A stretch of 64,000 nucleotides of DNA. It comes from Mycolicibacterium hassiacum DSM 44199. GTDB lineage: Bacteria; Actinomycetota; Actinomycetes; Mycobacteriales; Mycobacteriaceae. How positions within the stretch are numbered: the stretch's first letter is position 1; each line of letters begins with the position of its first letter. A program made the position numbers and the translations under genes. This document shows positions 34,954 through 44,426 of the stretch, piece by piece. The stretch is from assembly GCF_900603025.1 (NCBI RefSeq), contig NZ_LR026975.1, positions 3,224,001 through 3,288,000 of the forward strand. Reading direction: 5' to 3'. Below the pieces are notes generated by a model. That model worked only from the letters and a program-made list of their open reading frames with translations. It was not told where the DNA came from and ran no database searches.

Positions 34954-36182
34954 GCCGGAACTCCCTCCTGTGTGCGGCCCGGCCAGAAGGCGTAGCCGTA
35001 GTCGGGCACACCCGAGCGCTCGGCGATCCGGCGCAGGACCACCGTGCCGGGCTGGCCGATCTGCGTCTCCCCCGCGGGCACCCCGGTCACCTTCATCAGC
35101 ACCCGGACCGGGCTGTCGTCCAGCTGAACCACGGCCAGCGTGTACGGGCTGGGCAGATCGGGCACCGGAATGCGGATGGTGGTGTGGGTGTAGACGGTTC
35201 CGGTCCGCGGCAGCGGCTCCAGCCGGTAGTCGCGGGCCAGTTCACCGGTGTCGGACACCCGGGTGCGCGGCGGGAACTGCGGCGCCGAGTCGATACCCGG
35301 GCGCTCGTCGAAAACCGCTGCCTCCCAGCGAATCTTCGACTCGAAGGCGCGACTGTAGGCGGGCATCGAGATCGGGATGCCGTTGCCCGGCGCGATCTGC
35401 ACGGCGGGCAGGTCACGGGGTGAGACCTCGTCGCGGGCGATGCGTACCGCGGCGGTGGGCTCTGCCAGTGCGGCCACGCTGACGGTGGCCTGCTCGATGG
35501 CGAACACCAGCCCGCTGACTCGGTGCTCGATCGCCTGTGCCAGCGCCCGGATCGGCCCGGCCGCCGAGGAGACCGGCTCCTCCACCGCCGACGAGGTGTC
35601 GCGCCCCTTGCCGACCTGCTTGGCCGGGGCGCCGACGACGGCGGCCACCTTTGCTCCGCCGTTGAGGCCCAGCCGGGCCAGGGTGGCGCCCACCCCGACC
35701 TCGCGCTGCAGCCGCGGGTCGGGGTAGTCGTGGCGGGAGCCGTCATCGCGGCGGGCCACCAGCGGCAGGCTGCGGCTCTGCCGGGCCACCGCCCCGATCG
35801 GCAGCCCGCCGGCCCCGGTCAGCGCGGCGGCGGCGCCCACCGCCTGGTCGTTGTCGTCGGCCCCGATCACCAGGGTGCCGGGCGCGGCGGCCACCAGCTG
35901 GTCGAGCACCGCGGGCGCGCCCCCGAGCACCTCGGTCACCGGGGTGTCGGCGGGCAGGCCGAGCGCCGCCAGCAGCACCGCGGCGTTACCGCCCTCGACG
36001 AGCGGAAAGTTCCGGGTCACGAAGACGACCCGCTGCGCAGCCGCCTGCGGGTCGGCGGCGCGTCCGGCGGCCACCGCCATGGTCAGCGCGTCCTCGTCCG
36101 GGCCCTTCACCCGACGCTGCTTCTTGCCACCACCGCTGATCCACGGCGGCAGATAGGTGCCGATCGATACGACTTCGGTCAT
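34950..36182 (-). CDS. Thiolase-fold/DUF35 fusion protein without cysteines
   Basis: A 410-residue protein. The N-terminal two thirds (MTEVVSIGTYLPPWISGGGK, VLGGAPAVLDQLVAAAPGTL, GLNGGAKVAAVVGA) resembles a degenerate HMG-CoA-synthase/KAS III-like thiolase fold. The C-terminal third is a DUF35 OB fold (TVYTHTTIRIPVPDLPSPYT, GQPGTVVLRRIAE). I find no cysteine in the whole protein, so there is no thiolase nucleophile and no zinc ribbon. It may be a structural and acyl-CoA-binding partner for the active thiolase encoded by the overlapping next gene. The start is ATG 36182 in the divergent promoter region. Confidence 0.8.
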   Translation of the reverse strand: MTEVVSIGTYLPPWISGGGKKQRRVKGPDEDALTMAVAAGRAADPQAAAQRVVFVTRNFPLVEGGNAAVLLAALGLPADTPVTEVLGGAPAVLDQLVAAAPGTLVIGADDNDQAVGAAAALTGAGGLPIGAVARQSRSLPLVARRDDGSRHDYPDPRLQREVGVGATLARLGLNGGAKVAAVVGAPAKQVGKGRDTSSAVEEPVSSAAGPIRALAQAIEHRVSGLVFAIEQATVSVAALAEPTAAVRIARDEVSPRDLPAVQIAPGNGIPISMPAYSRAFESKIRWEAAVFDERPGIDSAPQFPPRTRVSDTGELARDYRLEPLPRTGTVYTHTTIRIPVPDLPSPYTLAVVQLDDSPVRVLMKVTGVPAGETQIGQPGTVVLRRIAERSGVPDYGYAFWPGRTQEGVPA

Positions 36183-36226
36183 ACGGCCTCACTTCGGCCG
36201 GCTCGGGGGCCGGAACGAACGATGAA

Positions 36227-36254
36227 CAAATGAGCTATATAGTTATAGCATTTG
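36227..36254. promoter_or_regulatory. Large AT-rich palindrome in a divergent promoter
   Basis: CAAATG (36227-36232) pairs with CATTTG (36249-36254), and GCTATA (36234-36239) with TATAGC (36244-36249). The site lies between the divergent genes starting at 36182 and 36290. It contains CTATATAG, also found in the site at 54984-55011. It is a strong operator candidate for a dimeric regulator such as the GntR protein encoded at 31376. Confidence 0.6.
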
Positions 36255-36289
36255 GCGGGCCTGCCATCGAGTGCGAGGGAGAACGCAGC

Positions 36290-37153
36290 GTGAACGCACA
36301 TCATCCGCGCGGCCTGACCGACCGCGTCGTGGTGGTGACCGGCGCGAGTCGGGGCATCGGACGGGAGATCGCGGTGCGGGCCGCGGCGGACGGCGCCCGG
36401 GTCGCCCTGCTGGCCAAGACCGATACCCCGAATCCGAAGATCCCGGGCACGCTTCGGGAAACGGCCGAGCTGGTGACGCAGGCCGGTGGAACCGCGCTGC
36501 CGGTGGTCTGCGATGTGCGTGACCCCGATGCCGTCGCCGCGGCCGTCGCCCGGGTCGAGCAGACCTTCGGCCGCATCGACGTGGTGGTCAACAACGCCGG
36601 AGCACTGGATCTGCGCCGCACACCGTCGTTACCGCCCAAGGTTTTCCGCCGGCTGCTGGCGGTCAACGTGGAAGGCCCGTTCGCCCTTGTACAGGCCGCG
36701 CTGCCGCTGCTTCGCCGGTCGGACAACGCGCATGTCGTCAACGTCTCCCCGCCGCTGAACCTCGAACCGGCATGGTTGGGGGCACACACCGCACACACCG
36801 TCGGCAAGTACGCCGAGAGCATGCTGACCCTGGGCTGGTCGGCGGAGTTCGCGTCGATACCGATCGCGGTGAACTCGCTGTGGCCGGCGACCACGGTCGC
36901 GAGCACCGGCATGATGGTGGCCATGGGCGAGGACACCGTGCGCAGCCAGGCGCGCGACCCGAGGATCATGGCCGACGCCGTGGTGGCACTGGTGCAACGC
37001 CCGGCCGGGGAGTGCACCGGCAACTTCTTCACCGACGAGCAGATCCTGCGCGAGGAGGGCGTGACGGATCTGAGCGGCTACCGACTGGCCGCCCGCGACG
37101 AGGATCTGACGCCGAACTTCTACCTTTCGACCACACCGCTGCCCCGGGTGTGA
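36290..37153 (+). CDS. HSDL2-like SDR with catalytic Tyr replaced
   Basis: A 287-residue SDR that closely follows the pattern of HSDL2 (hydroxysteroid dehydrogenase-like 2): VVVTGASRGIGREIAVRAAA, AKTDTPNPKIPGT, NVSPPLNLEPAW, GNFFTDEQILREEGVTDLSG. In HSDL2 the active tyrosine stands in AYTIAKYG; here the same block reads AHTVGKYAES, so histidine 169 replaces tyrosine while serine 153 and lysine 173 remain. GTG at 36290 with GAGGGA upstream is preferred over the ATG at 36230, which lies inside the palindrome. It starts the + operon with two acyl-CoA dehydrogenase genes. Confidence 0.86.
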   Translation: MNAHHPRGLTDRVVVVTGASRGIGREIAVRAAADGARVALLAKTDTPNPKIPGTLRETAELVTQAGGTALPVVCDVRDPDAVAAAVARVEQTFGRIDVVVNNAGALDLRRTPSLPPKVFRRLLAVNVEGPFALVQAALPLLRRSDNAHVVNVSPPLNLEPAWLGAHTAHTVGKYAESMLTLGWSAEFASIPIAVNSLWPATTVASTGMMVAMGEDTVRSQARDPRIMADAVVALVQRPAGECTGNFFTDEQILREEGVTDLSGYRLAARDEDLTPNFYLSTTPLPRV

Positions 37154-37168
37154 TACCCGGGTACGAAA

Positions 37169-38326
37169 GTGACCGACGTGAGCTCATATGCTGCGCTGAC
37201 CGCGAACGAATCCGAACTTCGCGAACTGCGGACGGCGATCCGCGAATTCCTCCGCAAGGACCGGGCCGAATTCGGCTGGCGGCCGGCCGTCGACTCCTGG
37301 CTGGGCCGGTGGGATGAGGCGTTCAGCGCCCGCCTCGGCGCGGCCGGGTTCCTCGGCATGATCATCCCCCGCGAGTACGGCGGCCAGGGGAAGAGCCACC
37401 TGCACCGCTACGTGGTGACCGAGGAACTGCTCGCCCAGGGGGCGCCGGTCGCCGCGCACTGGGTGGCCGACCGCCAGGTCGCGCCCGGCCTGTTGGCCTT
37501 CGGCACCGAGGAGCAGCGGCAACGGCTGCTCCCCCGGATCGCCGCCGGAAAGCTGTTCTCCGCGATCGGCATGAGCGAGCACGGCGCGGGTTCGGACCTG
37601 GCCGCGGTGCAGACCAAGGCGACCCGCACCGACGGCGGCTGGTTGCTCAACGGCACCAAGGTGTGGACCAGCGGTGCACACCTGGCGCACCAGAGCGTGG
37701 TGCTGGCCCGAACCAGCCCACCCGATCCGAAGAACCGGCACGCCGGCTTCAGCCAGTTCATCGTGCCGCTCAACGCCGAGGGGGTGCGGATCGATCCGAT
37801 CCGGCTGCTCGACGGGGAACACCACTTCAACGAGGTCACCTTCGAGGACGTGTTCGTTCCCGATGCCGACGTGCTCGGCGAGATCGGCAACGGGTGGCAT
37901 CAGGTGACCTCGGAGCTGTCGTTCGAGCGCAGCGGGCCGGAGCGGCTGCTGTCCACCGCCCCGCTCATCACGGCCGCGATCCGGGTGTTGTCATCCGGCC
38001 CGCGGCCGGACGACCGCACCGCTGAGCAGATCGGGGACCTGCTGGCACGGCTGATCTCGTTGCGGCAGTTGTCGGTCTGGGTGGCCCGCACCCTGACCGA
38101 GGAGAAGGACGCGGCCAATCAGGCCGCCCTGGTCAAGGACCTGGGCACCCGATTCGAGCAGGACAGCGTCGAGGTGATCGCCGACCTGCTCGACACGGTG
38201 CCGCGAACCGCCGAGCTGGACGAACTGTTGGTCACCGCCCGACTGCACAAACCGGTGTTCACCCTGCGGGGAGGGACCAACGAGGTGCTGCGCGGTGTGG
38301 TCGCGCGGGGAATGGGGTTGCGGTGA
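37169..38326 (+). CDS. Acyl-CoA dehydrogenase
   Basis: A 385-residue acyl-CoA dehydrogenase with GTG start 15 bases after the SDR stop. It has IPREYGGQGKSHLHRYVVTE, AIGMSEHGAGSDLAAVQTKA, LNGTKVWTSGAHLAH, a catalytic glutamate in SELSFERSGPERLL, and FTLRGGTNEVLRGVVARGMG at the end. The next gene, a divergent small-subunit homologue, overlaps by four bases, so this is probably the catalytic subunit of a heteromeric enzyme acting on a bulky acyl-CoA. Confidence 0.92.
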   Translation: MTDVSSYAALTANESELRELRTAIREFLRKDRAEFGWRPAVDSWLGRWDEAFSARLGAAGFLGMIIPREYGGQGKSHLHRYVVTEELLAQGAPVAAHWVADRQVAPGLLAFGTEEQRQRLLPRIAAGKLFSAIGMSEHGAGSDLAAVQTKATRTDGGWLLNGTKVWTSGAHLAHQSVVLARTSPPDPKNRHAGFSQFIVPLNAEGVRIDPIRLLDGEHHFNEVTFEDVFVPDADVLGEIGNGWHQVTSELSFERSGPERLLSTAPLITAAIRVLSSGPRPDDRTAEQIGDLLARLISLRQLSVWVARTLTEEKDAANQAALVKDLGTRFEQDSVEVIADLLDTVPRTAELDELLVTARLHKPVFTLRGGTNEVLRGVVARGMGLR

Positions 38327-39396
38327 GCGCACTTTCCGGCGGAGTTTTCGACGCGTCGACCGACGACGAGTTCACCGAGCTGCGGCGGCTCGTCGACGAC
38401 ATCGGCAAGCGGTCCTTCGATGCCCGCCAGGGCCGCCGCACGGTGCCCGACGAGTTCGACGCCGACCTGTGGCAGACGTTGTCCGACACCGGTCTGACCC
38501 GGCTCACCAGCGATCCGGACCTCGACGCCGGCCCGGCCGAGCTCGCCGTGGTGCTGCACGGCATCGCGCGCTACGCCGGTTCGGTCCCGCTCGCCGAAAC
38601 CGACGCGCTGGCGGCCTGGTTGGCCACCACCGCGGGGATCGAGGCGCCGGACGGACCGCTGACCGTCGCGATCGCCGACGCCGAGCCGCGCGACGGCCGA
38701 CTCACCGGCACCGCCGACGACGTGCCGTGGACCCGCGCGGCCGCAGCCATCCTGCTGCTCGCGCGCGGCGCCGACGCGGTGCGCGTCGGGATGCTCTCCG
38801 GCGACAGCGTCGAGATCGCCGACGGACACAACCTGGCCGGTGAACCCAGGGACCGGGTCTCGTTCGAGGTCGACGCCTCCGCGCTGACCGACGTGGATCC
38901 GGCGGTGGCAGCCGAACTGTCGGTGCGCGGCTCCTGGTGCCGGTGCATGCAGATGATGGGCGCGCTGGACGCCGCCGCGACCATGACCGTCTCCCATACC
39001 GGGAGCCGAGAGCAGTTCGGCCGTCCGCTGAGCAAGTTCCAGGCCGTCCAGCACAGCCTCGCGGCCATGGCCGGCGAGATCGAGCGGGCTCGGGCGGCCG
39101 CGTCGCTGGCCGTCGCCGCGGCGGCCGACTACGGCTTCGCGGCGCCACAGACCTCGTATGCGGTCACCGTGGCACGCGTCGCGGTGGGCCGTGCGGTCAT
39201 CCCGGTCACCACGATCGCCCACCAGCTCCACGGCGCCATCGGGGTCACCGCCGAACACCCGCTGTGGACGGTGACCACCCGCGCCCAGAGCTGGGCCACC
39301 GACTTCGGCTCCACGGTCGGCCACGCCCGCCGCCTCGGCCGGATGGCGCTGGCCGCCGACGACCCGTGGGACCTGGTGGTGGGGCTCGCCGAATGA
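38323..39396 (+). CDS. Acyl-CoA dehydrogenase-like small subunit
   Basis: A 357-residue acyl-CoA dehydrogenase homologue, GTG start in a GTGA overlap with the preceding gene. The N-terminal and beta domains are divergent and the central part shortened. The C-terminal domain is recognisable (TGSREQFGRPLSKFQAVQHS, TTIAHQLHGAIGVTAEHPLW). No glutamate is seen in the catalytic helix. It is most likely the partner subunit of the dehydrogenase encoded just upstream. Confidence 0.87.
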   Translation: MSALSGGVFDASTDDEFTELRRLVDDIGKRSFDARQGRRTVPDEFDADLWQTLSDTGLTRLTSDPDLDAGPAELAVVLHGIARYAGSVPLAETDALAAWLATTAGIEAPDGPLTVAIADAEPRDGRLTGTADDVPWTRAAAAILLLARGADAVRVGMLSGDSVEIADGHNLAGEPRDRVSFEVDASALTDVDPAVAAELSVRGSWCRCMQMMGALDAAATMTVSHTGSREQFGRPLSKFQAVQHSLAAMAGEIERARAAASLAVAAAADYGFAAPQTSYAVTVARVAVGRAVIPVTTIAHQLHGAIGVTAEHPLWTVTTRAQSWATDFGSTVGHARRLGRMALAADDPWDLVVGLAE

Positions 39397-39450
39397 CACC
39401 GACACCCTGCGTGGAATAGGAACTGGAACAACGCATTTCAGGAGACAGAC

Positions 39451-40230
39451 ATGACAGTCGAACTGTTCGATGGCGCGTCGGCGATCGTCACCGGCGGCGC
39501 CGGCGGTCTCGGTGAGGCGACGGTGCGCCGGCTGCACGCCGAGGGCCTGGGCGTGATCATCGCCGACCTCGCCGCGGACAAGGGCAAGGCGCTGGCCGAC
39601 GAGCTGGGCGAGCGGGCCCGATTCGTCAGCACCGATGTCACCGACGAGGACTCGGTCAACAACGCGATCGCACAGGCCGACGAGCTCGGCCGGCTGCGCT
39701 ACGCGGTGGTCGCGCACGGCGGTTTCGGGGTGGCGGAGCGCACCGTGCAGCGCGACGGCAGCCCGGCCAGCATGACCGGGTTCGCCAAGACCATCGACCT
39801 CTACCTCAACGGGACCTACAACGTGGCCCGACTGGTGGCCGCGGCGGTGGCGACCGCCGACCCGGACGCCGGCGGCGAACGCGGCGCCCTGGTCTACACC
39901 GCGTCGATCGCCGGTTACGAGGGCCAGATCGGCCAGGCGTCCTACGCCGCGGCCAAGGCCGGTGTGATCGGGCTGACCCTGGCCACCGCCCGCGACCTCA
40001 GCGCGATCGGTATCCGGGTCAACACCATCGCGCCGGGCACGATGAAGACGCCGACCATGGAGTCGGTCGGCGAGGAGGCGCTGGCGAAGTTCGCGGCGAA
40101 CGTGCCGTTCCCCAAACGGCTCGGCGGCCCGGACGAGTACGCCGACGCGGTGGTCTTCCTACTGCGCAACCGCTACATGAACGGTGAGGTCATCCGCCTC
40201 GACGGCGCCCAGCGCTTCGGCCCCCGCTGA
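39451..40230 (+). CDS. SDR, HSD10-like 3-hydroxyacyl-CoA dehydrogenase
   Basis: A 259-residue SDR that resembles 3-hydroxyacyl-CoA dehydrogenase type II (HSD17B10). It has AIVTGGAGGLGEATVRRLHA, VVAHGGFGVAERTV in the NNAG region, active-site serine in YTASIAGYEGQIGQ, SYAAAKAGVIGLTL with tyrosine and lysine, and RVNTIAPGTMKTPTM with the end GGPDEYADAVVFLLRNRYMN. It probably catalyses the NAD-dependent third step of a beta-oxidation round after the dehydrogenases encoded upstream. ATG has AGGAGAC before it. A strong terminator follows. Confidence 0.92.
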   Translation: MTVELFDGASAIVTGGAGGLGEATVRRLHAEGLGVIIADLAADKGKALADELGERARFVSTDVTDEDSVNNAIAQADELGRLRYAVVAHGGFGVAERTVQRDGSPASMTGFAKTIDLYLNGTYNVARLVAAAVATADPDAGGERGALVYTASIAGYEGQIGQASYAAAKAGVIGLTLATARDLSAIGIRVNTIAPGTMKTPTMESVGEEALAKFAANVPFPKRLGGPDEYADAVVFLLRNRYMNGEVIRLDGAQRFGPR

Positions 40231-40256
40231 CGTCACGGGACAACCTCCACCGCGCA

Positions 40257-40282
40257 CCGGCCCGGGATTCGTCCCGGGCCGG
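40257..40282 (+). terminator. Stem-loop terminator with TTCG loop
   Basis: CCGGCCCGGGA and TCCCGGGCCGG form a perfect 11-bp stem closed by the stable tetraloop TTCG, 26 bases after the SDR stop. No T-tract follows, which is common for mycobacterial intrinsic terminators. Confidence 0.8.
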
Positions 40283-40324
40283 TCGCGTATTCGGGTTATC
40301 TCGTCGAATGGGTACTCAATCAGA

Positions 40325-40343
40325 CAAATAGTTGTATGATTTG
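40325..40343. promoter_or_regulatory. Palindromic AT-rich site before an SDR/P450 operon
   Basis: CAAAT (40325-40329) and ATTTG (40339-40343) are inverted arms separated by nine bases, followed by GGCGG exactly as at the 36227-36254 site. It lies about 80 bases before the SDR start at 40425. Confidence 0.5.
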
Positions 40344-40424
40344 GCGGCAGTTGACCCAGGCGCCCCACCGATCGGGGCGAGACCGGGGTCGTTCCGGCAT
40401 GAAAACGTTCTGAAGGAGGCTGAC

Positions 40425-41252
40425 GTGGGGCTGTTGGACGGCCGTGTCGTGTTCATCACCGGGGCGGCCCGCGGTCAGGGCCGTTCGCATGCGGTCACGT
40501 TCGCCGAGGAGGGCGCCGACATCGTCGGTGTCGACATCTGCGAGGACCTCGATGTCGTGCCCTACAAGATGGGCACCTACGAAGACCTCGAGGAGACCGC
40601 CCGGCTGGTCGAGAAGACCGGCCGGAACATGTACTTCGAGAAGGCCGACGTGCGCGACAAGGCCGCCTTGCAGGCGGCGTTCGACGCCGGTGTCAAACAG
40701 TTCGGCCACATCGACACGGTCATCGCCAACGCCGGCGTCATCCTGACCAACCCCGATGAGCGCGACGCCTCCGAGGCGCTGCGGCTCGGCATCGACATCA
40801 TGCTGATCGGGGTGTGGAACACCTTCCAGGTCGCCATCCCGCACCTGCGTGAACGCGGCCAGGGCGGCAACCTGGTCGCCACCAGCTCGATGGCCGCGCT
40901 GCTCGACGTCACCGACGGGCGCGGGGGCTCCGACGCCTACAACATGTCCAAGCTGGCGATCACCGGGCTGGTCCGCTCGTACGCCAATATGCTTGCCCCC
41001 GACCGGATCCGGGTGAACGCGGTGGCTCCCACCAACTGCGCGACCCCGATGGTCACCGAGAACCCGGCGCTGTTCAAGGTGATCGAGTCCACCCCGCATC
41101 TGGTCAACGCGATGCAGACCGCGCTGCCCGACCTGCCGATGATCGAGCCGCGCGACGTCAGCAACACCATCCTGTTCCTGATTTCCGACCTCGGGCGGGC
41201 CTACACCGGTAGCGTGCTCAAGGTCGACGCCGGTATGGACATCCGGCGCTAG
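40425..41252 (+). CDS. SDR, mycofactocin-coupled type
   Basis: A 275-residue SDR with GTG start at 40425 after GAAGGAGG. Motifs: VFITGAARGQGRSHAVTFAE, VDICEDLDVVPYKMGTYEDL (the long insert), IANAGVI, active-site ATSSMAALLDVTDGRGG and SDAYNMSKLAITGLVRSY. The GQGRSHAV motif and the insert before the tyrosine mark the mycofactocin-dependent subfamily, in which bound NAD is re-oxidised by mycofactocin. It is a paralogue of 14444-15265 and heads the operon with another SDR and a P450. Confidence 0.9.
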   Translation: MGLLDGRVVFITGAARGQGRSHAVTFAEEGADIVGVDICEDLDVVPYKMGTYEDLEETARLVEKTGRNMYFEKADVRDKAALQAAFDAGVKQFGHIDTVIANAGVILTNPDERDASEALRLGIDIMLIGVWNTFQVAIPHLRERGQGGNLVATSSMAALLDVTDGRGGSDAYNMSKLAITGLVRSYANMLAPDRIRVNAVAPTNCATPMVTENPALFKVIESTPHLVNAMQTALPDLPMIEPRDVSNTILFLISDLGRAYTGSVLKVDAGMDIRR

Positions 41253-41261
41253 GAGGTCAGG

Positions 41262-43273
<2,012 letters not shown>

Positions 43274-43900
43274 ATGACAGAACGTGAAAGCCGGGTGTCC
43301 GGCCCCGGTGCGGCCGTGCTGTGTGTCGAATGCCAGAACGGTGTGCTCGGGCCCGCGTCGGTGCTGCCCGCGCTCGCCGCGGACACCTCGGCGCTGGTGG
43401 ACAACATCAAGCGGTTGCTCGACGCGGCCCGGCCGGCCGGGGTGCGGGTGGTGCACGCCACCTACGAGGGCGCCCTCGGCGGCGATCATTCCGGTACGGC
43501 GCGGATCTGGCGCCGGCTGGGACCGGCCACCGCGTCCTGGGGCCCGGGCACACCCGACACCCGGGTGGTCGACGGGCTGCTGCACGATACCGACCTCGTG
43601 GTGCCGCGCCACCACGGCCTGTTCCCCACTCTGGACACCGAACTCTTGCCGCTGCTGCGCGGTTTCGGTGTACACACGGTGATCTTGGCCGGGGTCTCGC
43701 TGAACCTCGCGCTGCCGTTCACCGCCGGGCATCTGACCCAGTCCGGCTTCCATCTGGTGATCCCCCGGGACGCGGTCGGGGGCACCCCGCCGGAGTACGG
43801 CACCCAGGTACTGGACAATTCGCTCGCCTTCCTCGGTCGGCTCACCACGGTCGACGAGCTCATCGGCGAGTGGCAGGTTGCGGCGCGGGCCGCGGGCTGA
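43274..43900 (+). CDS. Isochorismatase-like cysteine-hydrolase family protein, catalytic triad altered
   Basis: A 208-residue protein with the isochorismatase fold (AVLCVECQNGVLGP, VRVVHATYEG, LLPLLRGFGVHTVILAGVSL, NSLAFLGRLTTVDELIGEW). The family's Asp-Lys-Cys triad appears as Glu19, Arg112 and Ala146 (GVSLNLALPF), so classical hydrolysis is unlikely. It may bind a small molecule, act as a regulatory subunit, or use a different chemistry. ATG at 43274 directly follows the P450 stop, so the two are tightly coupled. Confidence 0.8.
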   Translation: MTERESRVSGPGAAVLCVECQNGVLGPASVLPALAADTSALVDNIKRLLDAARPAGVRVVHATYEGALGGDHSGTARIWRRLGPATASWGPGTPDTRVVDGLLHDTDLVVPRHHGLFPTLDTELLPLLRGFGVHTVILAGVSLNLALPFTAGHLTQSGFHLVIPRDAVGGTPPEYGTQVLDNSLAFLGRLTTVDELIGEWQVAARAAG

Positions 43901-43936
43901 TCCGACATCGATTCAGGTGGTGAGGAGTTGAACCGA

Positions 43937-44362
43937 ATGATTCGAAACTGGTGGGCCCCACCGGTGGCGGCCGCGACGGTGCTGTCCGGCGTGCTGGCCG
44001 CACCCGCGGCTCCGGCCGCGGCGGACGACGAGGCACTTCCGGACGACGTCGGCTGCCACTACTCGCTGTCCGCACCCCAGTTGGTGCAGCGCGCCAACGG
44101 CGACCGGGCGGTGCGCGCCACCCTCAGCCCGACCACGTGCAACCGGCCGGCAGCACAGACCGATGTCATCGTGTGCCTGAAATCGGAATCCGGGTACAAC
44201 CGATGCAACAAACTGCCCGGCTGGCAGACCGTCGAGGTCGTCATCCCCGCCGTGCCCGCGGGTGGCGTGTTCACCGCCACCGGCAAGGGCTGCTGGCAGT
44301 ACATCCTGGACTCGTTCACACCCGGCTGCCGCGCTGTCGGCCCGATCGAGGCCCGAGTCTGA
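43937..44362 (+). CDS. Small secreted protein with conserved-type cysteines
   Basis: This 141-residue protein (ATG 43937; a TTG at 43928 is the alternative, with GAGGAG upstream of both) has a signal peptide: MIRNWW, then a hydrophobic APPVAAATVLSGVLAAPA, cleaved near AAPAAA-DDE. The mature part has six cysteines (GCHYSLS, TTCNRP, IVCLKSE, NRCNK, KGCWQY, PGCRAV) that could make three disulfides. I do not recognise a family. Mycobacteria have many such small exported proteins of unknown role. It ends before a hairpin terminator and lies at the end of the P450 operon. Confidence 0.78.
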   Translation: MIRNWWAPPVAAATVLSGVLAAPAAPAAADDEALPDDVGCHYSLSAPQLVQRANGDRAVRATLSPTTCNRPAAQTDVIVCLKSESGYNRCNKLPGWQTVEVVIPAVPAGGVFTATGKGCWQYILDSFTPGCRAVGPIEARV

Positions 44363-44374
44363 GCCCGAACATGA

Positions 44375-44403
44375 CGAAAGCCCCTCGATTCGAGGGGCTT
44401 TCG
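44375..44403. terminator. Bidirectional terminator between convergent genes
   Basis: CGAAAGCCCCTC and GAGGGGCTTTCG form a perfect 12-bp stem around GATTC. It stands between the + secreted-protein gene (stop 44362) and the end of the - mce operon (stop 44427), and can end transcription from both sides. Confidence 0.85.
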
Positions 44404-44426
44404 CCGTTATCGGGCTGCAGTGAGGC

